Assembly: GCA_029560455.1 (NCBI GenBank)
Contig: JAKQKW010000195.1
Span: 1 to 38,561 of the forward strand
DNA length: 38,561 bases
Direction of reading: 5' to 3'
Source: Candidatus Rifleibacteriota bacterium
GTDB taxonomy: Bacteria > Riflebacteria > Ozemobacteria > Ozemobacterales > Ozemobacteraceae
Shown one piece after another: positions 8,218 to 17,260 of the stretch (the stretch's first letter is position 1; each line of letters opens with the position of its first letter). Under the pieces are notes generated by a model. The model did not search any database. It was not told the origin of the DNA and saw nothing but the letters and a program-made list of their open reading frames with translations. Position numbers and translations under genes: made by a program.

Positions 8218-9630
8218 GTGCAAAAAACAATTATAACACGCGCCGTTCTCGTTCTGGTATTTGCTCTGCTCTGTCTTACCGGCCTTTTTGCAGAGGAAGC
8301 AAGAATCACCGACATCAGATTCTGGCAAAGCCCGGAAGAAGCCCAGGTTGTTCTCGATATCAGCGCTCCACCAAGAGTTTCAGATGTATCTATGCTGCGC
8401 GACGGCACACTTTACTTTGATATTTCAGAATGTGCATTCAGGCCTGGCCGTCAGAGATACCCGCTGCAGAATCCGTTTCTTGAAGTCCTGACTGTTCAGC
8501 AGAATGATGATAAATCCGCCCGTGTTTTCTTCAGAGTTCCACAGGGTGTAGAAGCTAAAACCTTTGTTCTGGCTAAAAATGATCGGAAAGGTGACCGTAT
8601 CGTCATATTCCTGCGTGAACCGCAGGCAACTTTGATGCAAAAGCGTAATGCCGAACTCTTTGAGGTCAATCGGCTCAAAGCCGGTAACGTCAAAATAGTT
8701 GTTATAGATCCCGGTCATGGCGGCGAAGATCCTGGCACCCGGCACAATGGCATAATCGAAAAAAATTACGTCATGACCATGGGCAAGCTGGTTAAAGCCT
8801 ATTTTGACCGTGACCCGCGCTTCAAGGCAATTCTTACCCGTGACGGCGATTATATAATTCCACTGGAGCGTCGCCGGGAAATCGCTGAACGCCTGGGAGC
8901 CGATGCCTTTATCAGCCTGCATGTCAACTACAATTCCAAAAAAGTCATCAGAGGCATAGAAGTTTATTATGAATCGCCGAAGGGTGCAGTTGGCGAAGCT
9001 GAACGCCTGGTTGCCGAAACCGAAAACCAGGTCGACTTTGCCGGAGCGATGAACAACAATACCACTCCGATTATCACCAAGCGTGAAATCATCGAAAAGC
9101 AGGCCATAACAATGAATAAGAGCCGTCAGCTCGCTGAAAAAGTCGAAGCACAGCTCGGCGCTTCTGTAATTGAACTGCCATCACGCGGCGTCAAGCGTGC
9201 CGGATTCAAAGTTCTGCATTCAATGGCCATGCCTTCGGTACTGGTTGAATTTGGCTACGTTTCAAACCTCGGCGATGCCGAAATCCTCAAGAATTATACG
9301 GCCAGAACCAGACTTGCTCAAGGTCTTTACTTCGGCGTTCGTGACTTTCTTCTTGGTCATATAGAAGAAGGCTACGATACCGCCTATCTTGACTTCATAA
9401 AAACTGCCGCAGCTGAAAGGGCCCGCAAGACGGCTCTGCGCAGAACTCAGGCCGCAGCAAAAACACCAGCCAAGGGCAAGACTCGCACCTACAAAGTAAA
9501 GTCTGGTGATACTCTCTCTGGTATTGCTTCCAGGCACGGAGTTTCGACCGCTGCAATTGCCAAAGCCAATAAACTTTCATCGAAACAGGTTATCAAAGCC
9601 GGTCAGACTCTTATTATTCCGGCAAAATAA
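8218..9630 (+). CDS. Secreted N-acetylmuramoyl-L-alanine amidase with AMIN and LysM domains (AmiC-like)
   Basis: This zinc enzyme cleaves the MurNAc-L-Ala bond of peptidoglycan, probably during cell separation. The GTG start is followed by a signal peptide (about 1-25). An AMIN-type beta domain (about 28-135) should target it to the envelope. The Amidase_3 domain (about 158-385) has DPGHGG with His167, Glu181, SLHVN with His235 and the catalytic Glu344 in VLVEFGYVSN. After an Ala/Lys-rich linker a single LysM motif (about 425-468, YKVKSGDTLSGIASRHG to AGQTLIIP) binds glycan. All zinc ligands are intact, unlike the tail of the other amidase at 32424. The chemoreceptor gene follows after 12 bp. 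Confidence 0.93.
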   Translation: MQKTIITRAVLVLVFALLCLTGLFAEEARITDIRFWQSPEEAQVVLDISAPPRVSDVSMLRDGTLYFDISECAFRPGRQRYPLQNPFLEVLTVQQNDDKSARVFFRVPQGVEAKTFVLAKNDRKGDRIVIFLREPQATLMQKRNAELFEVNRLKAGNVKIVVIDPGHGGEDPGTRHNGIIEKNYVMTMGKLVKAYFDRDPRFKAILTRDGDYIIPLERRREIAERLGADAFISLHVNYNSKKVIRGIEVYYESPKGAVGEAERLVAETENQVDFAGAMNNNTTPIITKREIIEKQAITMNKSRQLAEKVEAQLGASVIELPSRGVKRAGFKVLHSMAMPSVLVEFGYVSNLGDAEILKNYTARTRLAQGLYFGVRDFLLGHIEEGYDTAYLDFIKTAAAERARKTALRRTQAAAKTPAKGKTRTYKVKSGDTLSGIASRHGVSTAAIAKANKLSSKQVIKAGQTLIIPAK

Positions 9631-9642
9631 AGGATTTGCAGA

Positions 9643-11904
9643 GTGGAATTCTTCAGTAATCTTAAAATCAAGACCAGACTGTTCTTTACAATGGTGCTGG
9701 TCTCTCTGATTCTTCTCGGGATGACCTTTTTTACTTCTGAGCGTATCAGAAGTGCTGTTAAAAGCCAGATTCCCTTGCAGATTCTGACGATCCTCACCTC
9801 AGAGGCCAGCAAAATAAACGCCACCATGCGTGGTTATGAACAGACCCTGGCCTATCTGACCCGTCTCAACTCAACGGTTCAGTTCCTTTCCTGGCTTGAA
9901 CAGGCACCTGACGAAGCACAGATGATTGAACAATGGAAACAGGTATTGAAAGCACCTGTTTCTGGTCTTCTTGCCAAGAGCGAAGACCTTCAGATAAACG
10001 ATATCATAGACATTGCAATCCTTGACTCGAATGACCAGACAGTCTTCCGACTTATCAGCAATGGTCGTGAACCAGGCAAAGACGAGCCCCCTTACGAAAA
10101 ATTTATAAATGGCAAAATGCGTGATACCATGGAAGCGGAAGGCATTTTCCGCAGTCAGGTTTTCTTTCAGCAGAACTCAGAAGATTACAAAGAAAGAGTA
10201 ATCTACCTTTTCAAACCTGTATATTATCAGAGGAAAAAGATTGGTACCATCGCCATGGCCATCAGTCTTGAGAACCTTTTCGAGAATGTGCCCGGTGCCC
10301 TGACAAACGTTGGCGGCAAAACCTCAGTAATTTCAAGTGAATATTCACAGAATGGCTTCTATCTCGCACATTCTGACATAGAAAATGTTCTTGACCCGCA
10401 AAGGCGCATTTTCCTGAATTCCAAAGAACCTGAACTTCAGGATCACGCAGAGCGCATTGTAACCAACAAAAGCGGTTTTCATGAATTTCTGCTTGCCGAA
10501 AAATCAAATATACTGCTTGCTGCGGCACCCATTCAGAATTCAAGCTGGGTATTGCTGACTGTCGTCGACACGCAGGGCCTGATGGGGGCACTCAACAAGG
10601 CTCAGAATTTTTCCCTTTTTCTCATCATCTTTGGCCTCGTAGTAATGACCGGCATTACCATGGTGGTCATCAACGGCGTTGTTAAGCAGATCCGCGGGGT
10701 ATCTCAGGGCCTCGAAGAAATCTCGCGCGGACGTGGTGACCTGACCAAGCGCCTCGCCATTGTCGGCAAAGACGAACTGACCGAAGTTTCAGAACGTTTC
10801 AACCGCTTCATTGGCTACATTCAGCGGTTGCTGTTACAGATTCAGGATGTTATCAACCGTCTGTCGCACATGGCCAACGGCATTTCGAACCTGACATTTC
10901 AGTCAAATGAATCGATTCAGAATATTTTCGGTAACACCCAGCGCATCACCAAGGCCTCGAAAGATTCTGCCACTACGCTCGAATCTACCGCTGCTGCCAT
11001 TGAAGAAATTTCGGCGAATTCTCAGCTGATCGCCAAACGTTCGAACCGGGCCTATGAAGAGTCTGTTCAGAACCGCCTCAAGGCAACTCAGGGCATGGAA
11101 GCCGTCAGAGAAGCTTCAACCACGATCAAGGAAATCGAAAGGGCCGTTGGTGACTCTTCAAGGGTTCTCGAAGAACTCAAGGGGCAGTCGCGCAAAATCG
11201 GAAAAATCGTTCTCACAATTACGGCGATCTCCAGACAGACAAATCTTCTTGCACTAAACGCCGCAATTGAAGCCGCCCGTGCTGGTGAACAGGGCAAAGG
11301 CTTTGTTGTGGTAGCCGCCAACGTAAAAAAACTAGCCGAACAGAGTGCCAAGGCCGCCGAAGAGATCGGCGCTCTTATCGGTGAAATTCAGCACAAAACC
11401 AACAAAGCTGTTGAAGAAATGAGCCTCGGCAAAGACAAGGTTCAGGAAGGCGTTAAAATCATCAACCAGGCTGGTGGTTATCTCGACGAAATCGGTATGG
11501 CTTCTGAAAGTGTTAACGTTCAGGTTCAGGACATCAGCAAATCATCGGTTGAGCAGAGTAAGAACATCGAGGCAATCAGTCTTTCAATCGAAAACCTCTC
11601 AATAACCACCAAGACTACGACCAAAGAAGTCGACGGCGTTCTCGAATCACTCAAATCGCAGCGCGATTCAATTCAGGATATGGCCAAAATCACCAAGCAC
11701 CTCAGTATGGTTGCAGACGAAATGAACCGCATGCTTGCGCACTTCGTTCTCGAAACCCGCGAATTCACCGGAACCAATCGTCAGGGTCAGAGCGAAGACG
11801 TTTCTGATAATGCAACAGCCATGCTTGAAGATAAATCGGCTGTCGAAGAAACGCCACCTGCCGTTTCTGCCGAAAAACCAGCTCAAAGCAAACCGGCAAA
11901 ATAA
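9643..11904 (+). CDS. Methyl-accepting chemotaxis protein
   Basis: This 753-residue inner-membrane chemoreceptor signals to CheA/CheW. TM1 is at about 13-32, then comes a long extracytoplasmic Cache-like sensor of about 290 residues, TM2 (about 325-347) and HAMP (about 348-400, GRGDLTKRLAIVGKDELTEVSERFNRFI). A coiled-coil signalling domain follows with hairpin tip QTNLLALNAAIEAARAGEQGKGF. The tip continues VVVAANVKKLAEQS, whereas common receptors have an acidic residue where Asn stands here. The Pro/Ala/Lys-rich tail has no obvious CheR-docking pentapeptide. The start is GTG with AAAGGA (9629-9634) before it. It probably shares a transcript with the amidase upstream. The ligand is unknown. 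Confidence 0.92.
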   Translation: MEFFSNLKIKTRLFFTMVLVSLILLGMTFFTSERIRSAVKSQIPLQILTILTSEASKINATMRGYEQTLAYLTRLNSTVQFLSWLEQAPDEAQMIEQWKQVLKAPVSGLLAKSEDLQINDIIDIAILDSNDQTVFRLISNGREPGKDEPPYEKFINGKMRDTMEAEGIFRSQVFFQQNSEDYKERVIYLFKPVYYQRKKIGTIAMAISLENLFENVPGALTNVGGKTSVISSEYSQNGFYLAHSDIENVLDPQRRIFLNSKEPELQDHAERIVTNKSGFHEFLLAEKSNILLAAAPIQNSSWVLLTVVDTQGLMGALNKAQNFSLFLIIFGLVVMTGITMVVINGVVKQIRGVSQGLEEISRGRGDLTKRLAIVGKDELTEVSERFNRFIGYIQRLLLQIQDVINRLSHMANGISNLTFQSNESIQNIFGNTQRITKASKDSATTLESTAAAIEEISANSQLIAKRSNRAYEESVQNRLKATQGMEAVREASTTIKEIERAVGDSSRVLEELKGQSRKIGKIVLTITAISRQTNLLALNAAIEAARAGEQGKGFVVVAANVKKLAEQSAKAAEEIGALIGEIQHKTNKAVEEMSLGKDKVQEGVKIINQAGGYLDEIGMASESVNVQVQDISKSSVEQSKNIEAISLSIENLSITTKTTTKEVDGVLESLKSQRDSIQDMAKITKHLSMVADEMNRMLAHFVLETREFTGTNRQGQSEDVSDNATAMLEDKSAVEETPPAVSAEKPAQSKPAK

Positions 11905-11923
11905 AAACAGCATTCCGGAAACA

Positions 11924-11952
11924 TTGAAAACTCAGCCTTAATGTGTTAGTGT
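11924..11952 (+). promoter_or_regulatory. Promoter of the rnf operon
   Basis: TTGAAA (11924-11929), a 17-bp spacer and TAGTGT (11947-11952) with an extended TG at 11944-11945. The predicted start near 11959 leaves a leader of about 40 nt carrying GCAGGAG (11984-11990) before the rnfC ATG at 12001. No terminator was seen between the chemoreceptor stop and this promoter. Confidence 0.72.
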
Positions 11953-12000
11953 AGCACGTTTCAAAATTGGAGTTCATTGTTTCGCAGGAGATGTTGCATC

Positions 12001-13338
12001 ATGCTTGAGCCCAAAAGTTTTTCCGGTGGCCTGCATCCGCCTGATTTAAAGGCTACTGCAGATAAAGCCATAGTCAATCTTCCGATACCCTCAAAAGTCA
12101 TTCTTCATGTTTCTCAGCATATTGGTGCACCCGCAAAACCAACCCAGAAAATAACCGATAAAGTTGCCTGCGGACAGTGTATCGCTGAACCAGGCGGCTT
12201 TGTTTCCGCTCCGGTGCATGCCACAATATCCGGCACTGTAATCGGCGCCGGTAATTTCATGCACCCATTTGGGGTTCCAAGCCCGGCAATCGTCATCGAG
12301 CGCTCACCAGACGTTCCTGAACCCGCCTATACAACAGAAGACGGCCTCAGCCTGCCCGCCGAAGAAATTAAAAAGCGCATTCAGCAGTCAGGGGTCGTTG
12401 GTCTTGGCGGCGCGACTTTCCCGACTCACGTCAAGCTTTCACCGCCAGAAACCAAGCATATCGACACGATTATTCTCAACGGTGTCGAATGTGAACCAGC
12501 CCTCACCGCTGACCATCGGCTCATGCTCGAAGAACCAGACCGCATAATCAACGGCCTTAAGCTGATCATGAAGGTATTGAATTCTGAAAAGGGAATCATC
12601 GGCATTGAAATGAACAAACCCGATGCCATAGCCCTTTTCAGCGAAAAATTCAAAAACGAAAAAAACCTCTCGGTACAGCCGCTTGAAGTCAAATACCCAC
12701 AGGGCGGCGAAAAGCAGCTGATTTATGCCTGCCTCGGCCGCGAAATCCCGTCAGGGAAACTGCCGATGGATGTCGGCGTCGTCGTACAGAATGTCGCGTC
12801 TGCCGCGGCAATTTCTGACGCCGTTAACCTGCAGAAGCCTCTGATGGAGCGCGTCGTCACGCTTGCCGGCAACTGCGCAGCAAAGCCTGGCAATTACCGG
12901 GTTCGTATAGGTACCCCCGTAGGAGATTTCATTGAGATGGCCGGCGGCCTGAAGGCTGACATACCGCTTAAAAAAGTCATCATGGGTGGCCCGATGATGG
13001 GCTTTGCCCTGTTCGACCTCAATGTTCCGATCATCAAGGGTACCAGCGGCGTTCTCTGCTGGGATGAAACACAGGCAAAGGTGCCGGTGCAGACTGCCTG
13101 TCTTCGCTGCGGCAGTTGTATCAGAGCTTGCCCGATGGGCCTGCTCCCCCAGCAGATGAAACAGCTCGTCGACCACAAAAAATGGGAAAAGGCTGACCAG
13201 ATCGGCATGCTCGACTGCATCGAGTGCGGCTGCTGTGCCTATGCCTGCCCGGCCGGCCTACCCCTGGTGCAAACTTTCAAACTCGGCAAGAAAAATGTCA
13301 TGGCTGAACGAAAAAAGTCAGCCACAAGCAAAGGATAA
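12001..13338 (+). CDS. rnfC: Rnf electron transport complex subunit C
   Basis: RnfC is the peripheral NADH/FMN-binding subunit of the ion-translocating ferredoxin:NAD+ oxidoreductase. The 445 residues begin with SFSGGLHPPDLK, and VILHVSQHIGAPAKP follows at about 36-50. The NADH/flavin region has GLGGATFPTHVK, NGVECEPALTADHRLM and MGGPMMGFAL. Two [4Fe-4S] clusters close it: CLRCGSCIRACPMG and CIECGCCAYACPAGLP. The ATG at 12001 is chosen because GCAGGAG lies 10 nt before it; a longer frame from 11977 would put the ribosome-binding site inside the gene. It is first in rnfCDGEAB, an order usual for anaerobes. Confidence 0.95.
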   Translation: MLEPKSFSGGLHPPDLKATADKAIVNLPIPSKVILHVSQHIGAPAKPTQKITDKVACGQCIAEPGGFVSAPVHATISGTVIGAGNFMHPFGVPSPAIVIERSPDVPEPAYTTEDGLSLPAEEIKKRIQQSGVVGLGGATFPTHVKLSPPETKHIDTIILNGVECEPALTADHRLMLEEPDRIINGLKLIMKVLNSEKGIIGIEMNKPDAIALFSEKFKNEKNLSVQPLEVKYPQGGEKQLIYACLGREIPSGKLPMDVGVVVQNVASAAAISDAVNLQKPLMERVVTLAGNCAAKPGNYRVRIGTPVGDFIEMAGGLKADIPLKKVIMGGPMMGFALFDLNVPIIKGTSGVLCWDETQAKVPVQTACLRCGSCIRACPMGLLPQQMKQLVDHKKWEKADQIGMLDCIECGCCAYACPAGLPLVQTFKLGKKNVMAERKKSATSKG

Positions 13339-13344
13339 GCTGGA

Positions 13345-14406
13345 ATGAATGCAATATCCACAGCAACCACCTCCTCTGTTCCAAGACTGCTGGTAACAAC
13401 CTCGCCGCATATCCAGTCGGGCCTTTCAGCCTCAAGGGTCATGTGGGATGTAAACCTCGCCATGCTGCCGGCGCTGGTAATGGCCATTCACAACTTTGGC
13501 CTGCGAGCCGCTCTCGTCATCGGCCTTTCGGTCGCCGGCGCAGTTACAGCGGAATTTCTCATTCAGAAGTTCCTGCTGCAGAAACCCTCAACCCTTTCTG
13601 ACGGCAGCGCGGTTGTAACCGGCATTCTTCTCGCTTTCTGTGTTCCGGCTGCTCTGCCCCTTTGGGTTGCCTTCGTCGGCGGATTCGTCGCGATTGCCCT
13701 GGGCAAACAGGCCTATGGTGGACTCGGCCAGAATATTTTCAACCCGGCACACGTTGCCCGCGCTGTTCTTCTCGCCAGCTGGCCGGTTTATATGACGACC
13801 TGGCTCAAACCCGGTCAGGGTTATGGCATTGCCGATGCGGTAACCACGGCAACCCCGCTCGGCCTGCTCAAAGAAACCGCCCGCGATGCTCAGCTGATGG
13901 AAAAAATAGCCGCCGAAGGCGGCAACCTGATCGGTTATGTCATGCAGAAACTTCAGATCACATTTTCTGATCTTTTTCTCGGAGTTAATTTTTCCGGCTC
14001 GCTCGGAGAAACTTCGAAACTGGCTTTGATAATCGGCGGCATTTATCTGCTGGTTCGTGGCCACATCAGCTGGCATGGCCCGGTTGCAATGACCGCTACA
14101 GTTTTCGCCGGTGCCTTCCTTGTTGGTGGATCGCTGCAGTATGCGCTGTTTCACCTGCTCACCGGCGGCCTTATCATTGGCGCACTTTTCATGATCACCG
14201 ATATGGTCACCTCACCGATGACCAATAAAGGGCATCTGCTGTTCGGCTTCGGATGTGGGGCTATAACCCTTCTCATCAGACTCAAGGGTGGCTACCCCGA
14301 AGGCGTCTGTTACTCAATTCTGATCATGAATGCCTTCGTGCCTCTCATCGACAAATTTATGATTCCAAAACGTTTTGGAACCAGTTCTCAGGAGACCGTA
14401 TCATGA
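13345..14406 (+). CDS. rnfD: Rnf electron transport complex subunit D
   Basis: RnfD is an integral membrane subunit of about ten helices in 353 residues, and carries covalent FMN on a Thr. PRLLVTTSPHIQSG at the N-terminus, LSDGSAVVTGILLAF, FNPAHVARAVLL and DAVTTATPLGLLKE are typical; one Thr of the last motif is the expected FMN anchor. ITDMVTSPMTNKGHLLFGFGCG near the end is also conserved. With RnfE and RnfA it forms the path for Na+ or H+. An AAGGA site precedes the ATG 6 bp after rnfC, and the stop overlaps the rnfG start (ATGA). Confidence 0.95.
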   Translation: MNAISTATTSSVPRLLVTTSPHIQSGLSASRVMWDVNLAMLPALVMAIHNFGLRAALVIGLSVAGAVTAEFLIQKFLLQKPSTLSDGSAVVTGILLAFCVPAALPLWVAFVGGFVAIALGKQAYGGLGQNIFNPAHVARAVLLASWPVYMTTWLKPGQGYGIADAVTTATPLGLLKETARDAQLMEKIAAEGGNLIGYVMQKLQITFSDLFLGVNFSGSLGETSKLALIIGGIYLLVRGHISWHGPVAMTATVFAGAFLVGGSLQYALFHLLTGGLIIGALFMITDMVTSPMTNKGHLLFGFGCGAITLLIRLKGGYPEGVCYSILIMNAFVPLIDKFMIPKRFGTSSQETVS

Positions 14407-15050
14407 AAGATATGCTGCACATGGGTCTTTTTCTCTTTGTAATTGCAGCAGTTGCCGGCGTTCTGCTCGCTTACACCGAAAGCGTCACCGCCCCTCTGAT
14501 TCTCGAAAACCGGCAGAAGGCCGAAGAACTCGCCCGCCGGGAAGTGCTTCCGAGCGCTGATAAATTCAATGAAAGCCAGTTTACAGACACTGCCGCCAGT
14601 CAGACTTATTCATATTCAACCGGCATTACCAGTAATGGCGAAGTTGCCGGTGTCGTGATCAAAGTCGCCCCCAAGGGCTACGCCGGCCCGATTGAAATGG
14701 TTATTGGCATTGATAAAACCGGAAAAATCAATGGTTACAAAGTTCTCTCTCAGAAAGAAACACCTGGCCTCGGCACCAAGCTTTCAGACCCGGTTTTTGC
14801 AGAACCTTTCAAAAAACTGGTCGCTGAAAAGGTTACCCCGGTGCTGCTTGTAAAAAAAGACGGTGGCGACGTTGACGGTATTACTGCCGCTACCATCAGC
14901 TCAAGAGCTTTCTGTAAAGGTGTCAGTGAAGCGGTGGAACTCTTCAAAAAAGTTCAGCCACAGCTGACAGCCATGCCACAGACTCCCGCCCTGCCTGCAG
15001 TCTCAGCCGAAACTGCTTCGCAGACCTCTATTACAGGAGGAAATCAGTGA
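14403..15050 (+). CDS. rnfG: Rnf electron transport complex subunit G
   Basis: RnfG is a 215-residue protein with one N-terminal membrane anchor (about 5-24) and an extracytoplasmic FMN-binding domain. The flavinylation motif reads DGITAATISSRAF, with Thr as the FMN site. KETPGLGTKLSDPVFAEPF is the other family signature. The ATG at 14403 is chosen because it overlaps the rnfD stop by 4 nt and starts the membrane anchor. The same frame is open upstream to about 14253, but that part only shadows rnfD. The Ala/Thr-rich tail ends at a TGA overlapping the GTG of rnfE. Confidence 0.94.
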   Translation: MKDMLHMGLFLFVIAAVAGVLLAYTESVTAPLILENRQKAEELARREVLPSADKFNESQFTDTAASQTYSYSTGITSNGEVAGVVIKVAPKGYAGPIEMVIGIDKTGKINGYKVLSQKETPGLGTKLSDPVFAEPFKKLVAEKVTPVLLVKKDGGDVDGITAATISSRAFCKGVSEAVELFKKVQPQLTAMPQTPALPAVSAETASQTSITGGNQ

Positions 15051-15646
15051 ACAGACTCACCGAATTAACCAAAGGCATCTGGAAAGAAAACCCGATCTTT
15101 GTCATTTCGCTTGGCATCTGCCCCACCCTTGCGGTAACCTCCTCGATGACCAACGCTCTCGGCATGGGCATTGCGGCCACCTTCGTCCTGATGGGCAGCA
15201 ATCTCTTCATTTCGTTGATCCGCAACCTGGTGCCCGGCAAGATCCGTATCCCTGTCTATATCATGATCATCGCGACTTTCGTCACAATGATCGATAAAAT
15301 GATCGCCGCCTTCTCGCCGGCTCTTTCTGCCAGCCTCGGCATCTTTATTCCGCTGATCGTAGTAAACTGCATCATTCTCGGCCGGGCTGAAGCTTATGCC
15401 AGCAAAAACGGGCCGGTAGATTCGCTTCTTGACGCAATCGGCATGGGCATCGGCTTCACCATCGCCCTTTCCTGCCTGGCATTTTTCCGCGAACTGCTTG
15501 GCGAAGGCAAGCTCTATGGTTTCCCGATTCCGTTCTTCAAGGCTGACCCGGCCCTGATAATGATCATGGCCCCCGGTGGCTTCGTGGTTTTCGGCCTGCT
15601 GATTGCCCTTAAACGCTTCATGGAAGCGAAAGGAGCTACCAAATGA
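15047..15646 (+). CDS. rnfE: Rnf electron transport complex subunit E
   Basis: RnfE is a six-helix membrane subunit, paired with RnfA in inverted topology around a membrane iron-sulfur centre. The 199 residues contain ELTKGIWKENPIFVISLGICPTLAV, VPGKIRIPVYIMIIATFVT, PLIVVNCIILGRAEAYA and DAIGMGIGFTIAL, all typical, with conserved Cys in GICP and VNCI. The start is GTG, overlapping the rnfG stop (GTGA), after a strong AGGAGG (15035-15040). The stop overlaps the rnfA ATG. Confidence 0.95.
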   Translation: MNRLTELTKGIWKENPIFVISLGICPTLAVTSSMTNALGMGIAATFVLMGSNLFISLIRNLVPGKIRIPVYIMIIATFVTMIDKMIAAFSPALSASLGIFIPLIVVNCIILGRAEAYASKNGPVDSLLDAIGMGIGFTIALSCLAFFRELLGEGKLYGFPIPFFKADPALIMIMAPGGFVVFGLLIALKRFMEAKGATK

Positions 15647-16221
15647 GTGCCAGTATCATCAGCATTTTCATTGTTGCAATTTTCATCGAGAACTTTGTTC
15701 TCAACCAGATTCTCGGCCTCTGCCCATTCATCGGCGTTTCTAACAAAATCGATTCGGCCGTCGGCATGGGCCTTGCGGTTACCTTCGTTATGGTCATGGC
15801 GGGAGTCGCAACCTGGAGCATTCAGGCTTTTCTTCTCGTACCGCTTCAGCTTGAATATCTGCAGACGATCTCTTTCATTCTGGTAATCGCTTCTCTCGTT
15901 CAGTTCGTCGAAATGGTCATCCGCAAAACCGCTCCGGCCCTTTATCAGTCTCTTGGCGTTTTTCTGCCGCTAATCACCACCAACTGCGCGGTTCTTGGTG
16001 TTGCTCTTCTGAACATCAAAAAGAACTACGGCCTTGTCGAAAGCGCTGTTAACTCATTCGGCGGTGGGCTCGGCTTCTTCTTCGCCCTGATCATCATGGC
16101 CGGAATAAGAGAGCGCCTGGACGTTTCAGAAATCCCCGAAGCCATGCGTGGCGCCCCGATCGCCTTCGTCACCGCCGGCCTGCTGGCAACCGCCTTCATG
16201 GGCTTTTCCGGCCTGGTATAA
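15643..16221 (+). CDS. rnfA: Rnf electron transport complex subunit A
   Basis: RnfA is a six-helix membrane subunit, the pseudo-symmetric partner of RnfE. The 192 residues include FIENFVLNQILGLCPFIGVSNKIDSAVGMG, LVQFVEMVIRKTAP, YQSLGVFLPLITTNCAVLGVALL and GLGFFFALIIMAGIRERL. The Cys in LGLCP and TTNCAV should coordinate the shared iron-sulfur centre. The ATG overlaps the rnfE stop, and a GAAAGGAG site lies in the rnfE 3' end. rnfB follows after 11 bp. Confidence 0.96.
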   Translation: MSASIISIFIVAIFIENFVLNQILGLCPFIGVSNKIDSAVGMGLAVTFVMVMAGVATWSIQAFLLVPLQLEYLQTISFILVIASLVQFVEMVIRKTAPALYQSLGVFLPLITTNCAVLGVALLNIKKNYGLVESAVNSFGGGLGFFFALIIMAGIRERLDVSEIPEAMRGAPIAFVTAGLLATAFMGFSGLV

Positions 16222-16232
16222 AGGATTCACTC

Positions 16233-17249
16233 ATGCTTACACAGATCGTATCAGCTGTTCTCGTTCTCGGCGTGCTCGGCTTCATTTTCGGAGCCATTCT
16301 CTCTTATGCCTCGGTTAAATTCGAAGTCAAGATCGACCCACAGATCGAAAAGACCCTCGAACTTCTGCCCGGCGCCAACTGCGGCGGCTGCGGTTTCCCA
16401 GGCTGTGCCGCCATGGCCGAAGCCATCGTCACCAAAGGCGTGCCGGTAGGTACCTGCCCGGTCATCTCATCTCTGAACCGCATCAAAATTGAAGAACTGC
16501 TCGGCCTGCGTAAACCCGGCGAAGAAGTTAAGAAGCCGGTTGTCAAAGCCGCTCTCATCAAGTGCAACGGCCTCGATACCGCCGAATACAAAAAATTTGA
16601 ATACATGGGTGTTCCGAACTGCCAGGCTGCCGTGCTTCTGCAGAACGGCCCGTGGCTCTGCCCTCACCGCTGCATGGGTCTCGGTTCGTGCGTCGCCGCC
16701 TGCCCCTTCGACGCCATAAAAATCGGGCCACAGCACCTGCCGATCGTCGACGAAGACAAATGCACCGCCTGTGGTCGCTGCGTTCTCGCCTGCCCGAAGC
16801 AGATCATCGAACTTGTTGACAAGGAAAAGGTAGTCCATGTCAAATGTAACTCTGTGGAAAGGGGTGCCGATACCCGCAAAGTCTGCAAAGTCGGTTGCAT
16901 CGGCTGCGGTCTCTGCGTCAAAGTCTGTGCCTACGATGCCATAAAGGTTGATAACAATCTTGCCCACATCGACTACGAAAAATGCGTCGGTTGCGGCGCC
17001 TGCGTCGCCAAATGTCCGCAGAAAACCATCATCATGGAAGACAAGCCCCAGTTCAAGGGCCGGGTTGCTCTGATCGACCAGGACGCCTGTATTGGCTGCA
17101 CCATCTGCCACAAAGTGTGCAAATTCTCTGCTGTAAACGGCGGAACTCCAAAGGAAAAGCATTCGATCATCTCTGAAAAATGCGTTGGCTGTGGCCTGTG
17201 CGCTGAAAAATGCCCGAAAAAATGTATCAGCATGGTCGACAAGGCCTGA
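16233..17249 (+). CDS. rnfB: Rnf electron transport complex subunit B, multi-ferredoxin form
   Basis: RnfB takes electrons from reduced ferredoxin and hands them into the membrane part. The 338 residues show an N-terminal helix (about 3-25), then the Fe-S signature NCGGCGFPGCAAMAEAI...GTCPV. Six ferredoxin-type Cys motifs follow: CMGLGSCVAAC, CTACGRCVLAC, CIGCGLCVKVC, CVGCGACVAKC, CIGCTICHKVC and CVGCGLCAEKC. This long form is typical of anaerobes; gammaproteobacterial RnfB is about half as long. It closes the rnf operon. The PlsY-like gene starts 11 bp on and may be co-transcribed. Confidence 0.95.
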   Translation: MLTQIVSAVLVLGVLGFIFGAILSYASVKFEVKIDPQIEKTLELLPGANCGGCGFPGCAAMAEAIVTKGVPVGTCPVISSLNRIKIEELLGLRKPGEEVKKPVVKAALIKCNGLDTAEYKKFEYMGVPNCQAAVLLQNGPWLCPHRCMGLGSCVAACPFDAIKIGPQHLPIVDEDKCTACGRCVLACPKQIIELVDKEKVVHVKCNSVERGADTRKVCKVGCIGCGLCVKVCAYDAIKVDNNLAHIDYEKCVGCGACVAKCPQKTIIMEDKPQFKGRVALIDQDACIGCTICHKVCKFSAVNGGTPKEKHSIISEKCVGCGLCAEKCPKKCISMVDKA

Positions 17250-17260
17250 CCGGAAAATAA

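Noticed and set aside
14253..14402. N-terminal extension of rnfG
   Set aside because: It overlaps rnfD in another frame. The ATG at 14403 overlaps the rnfD stop and begins the membrane anchor.
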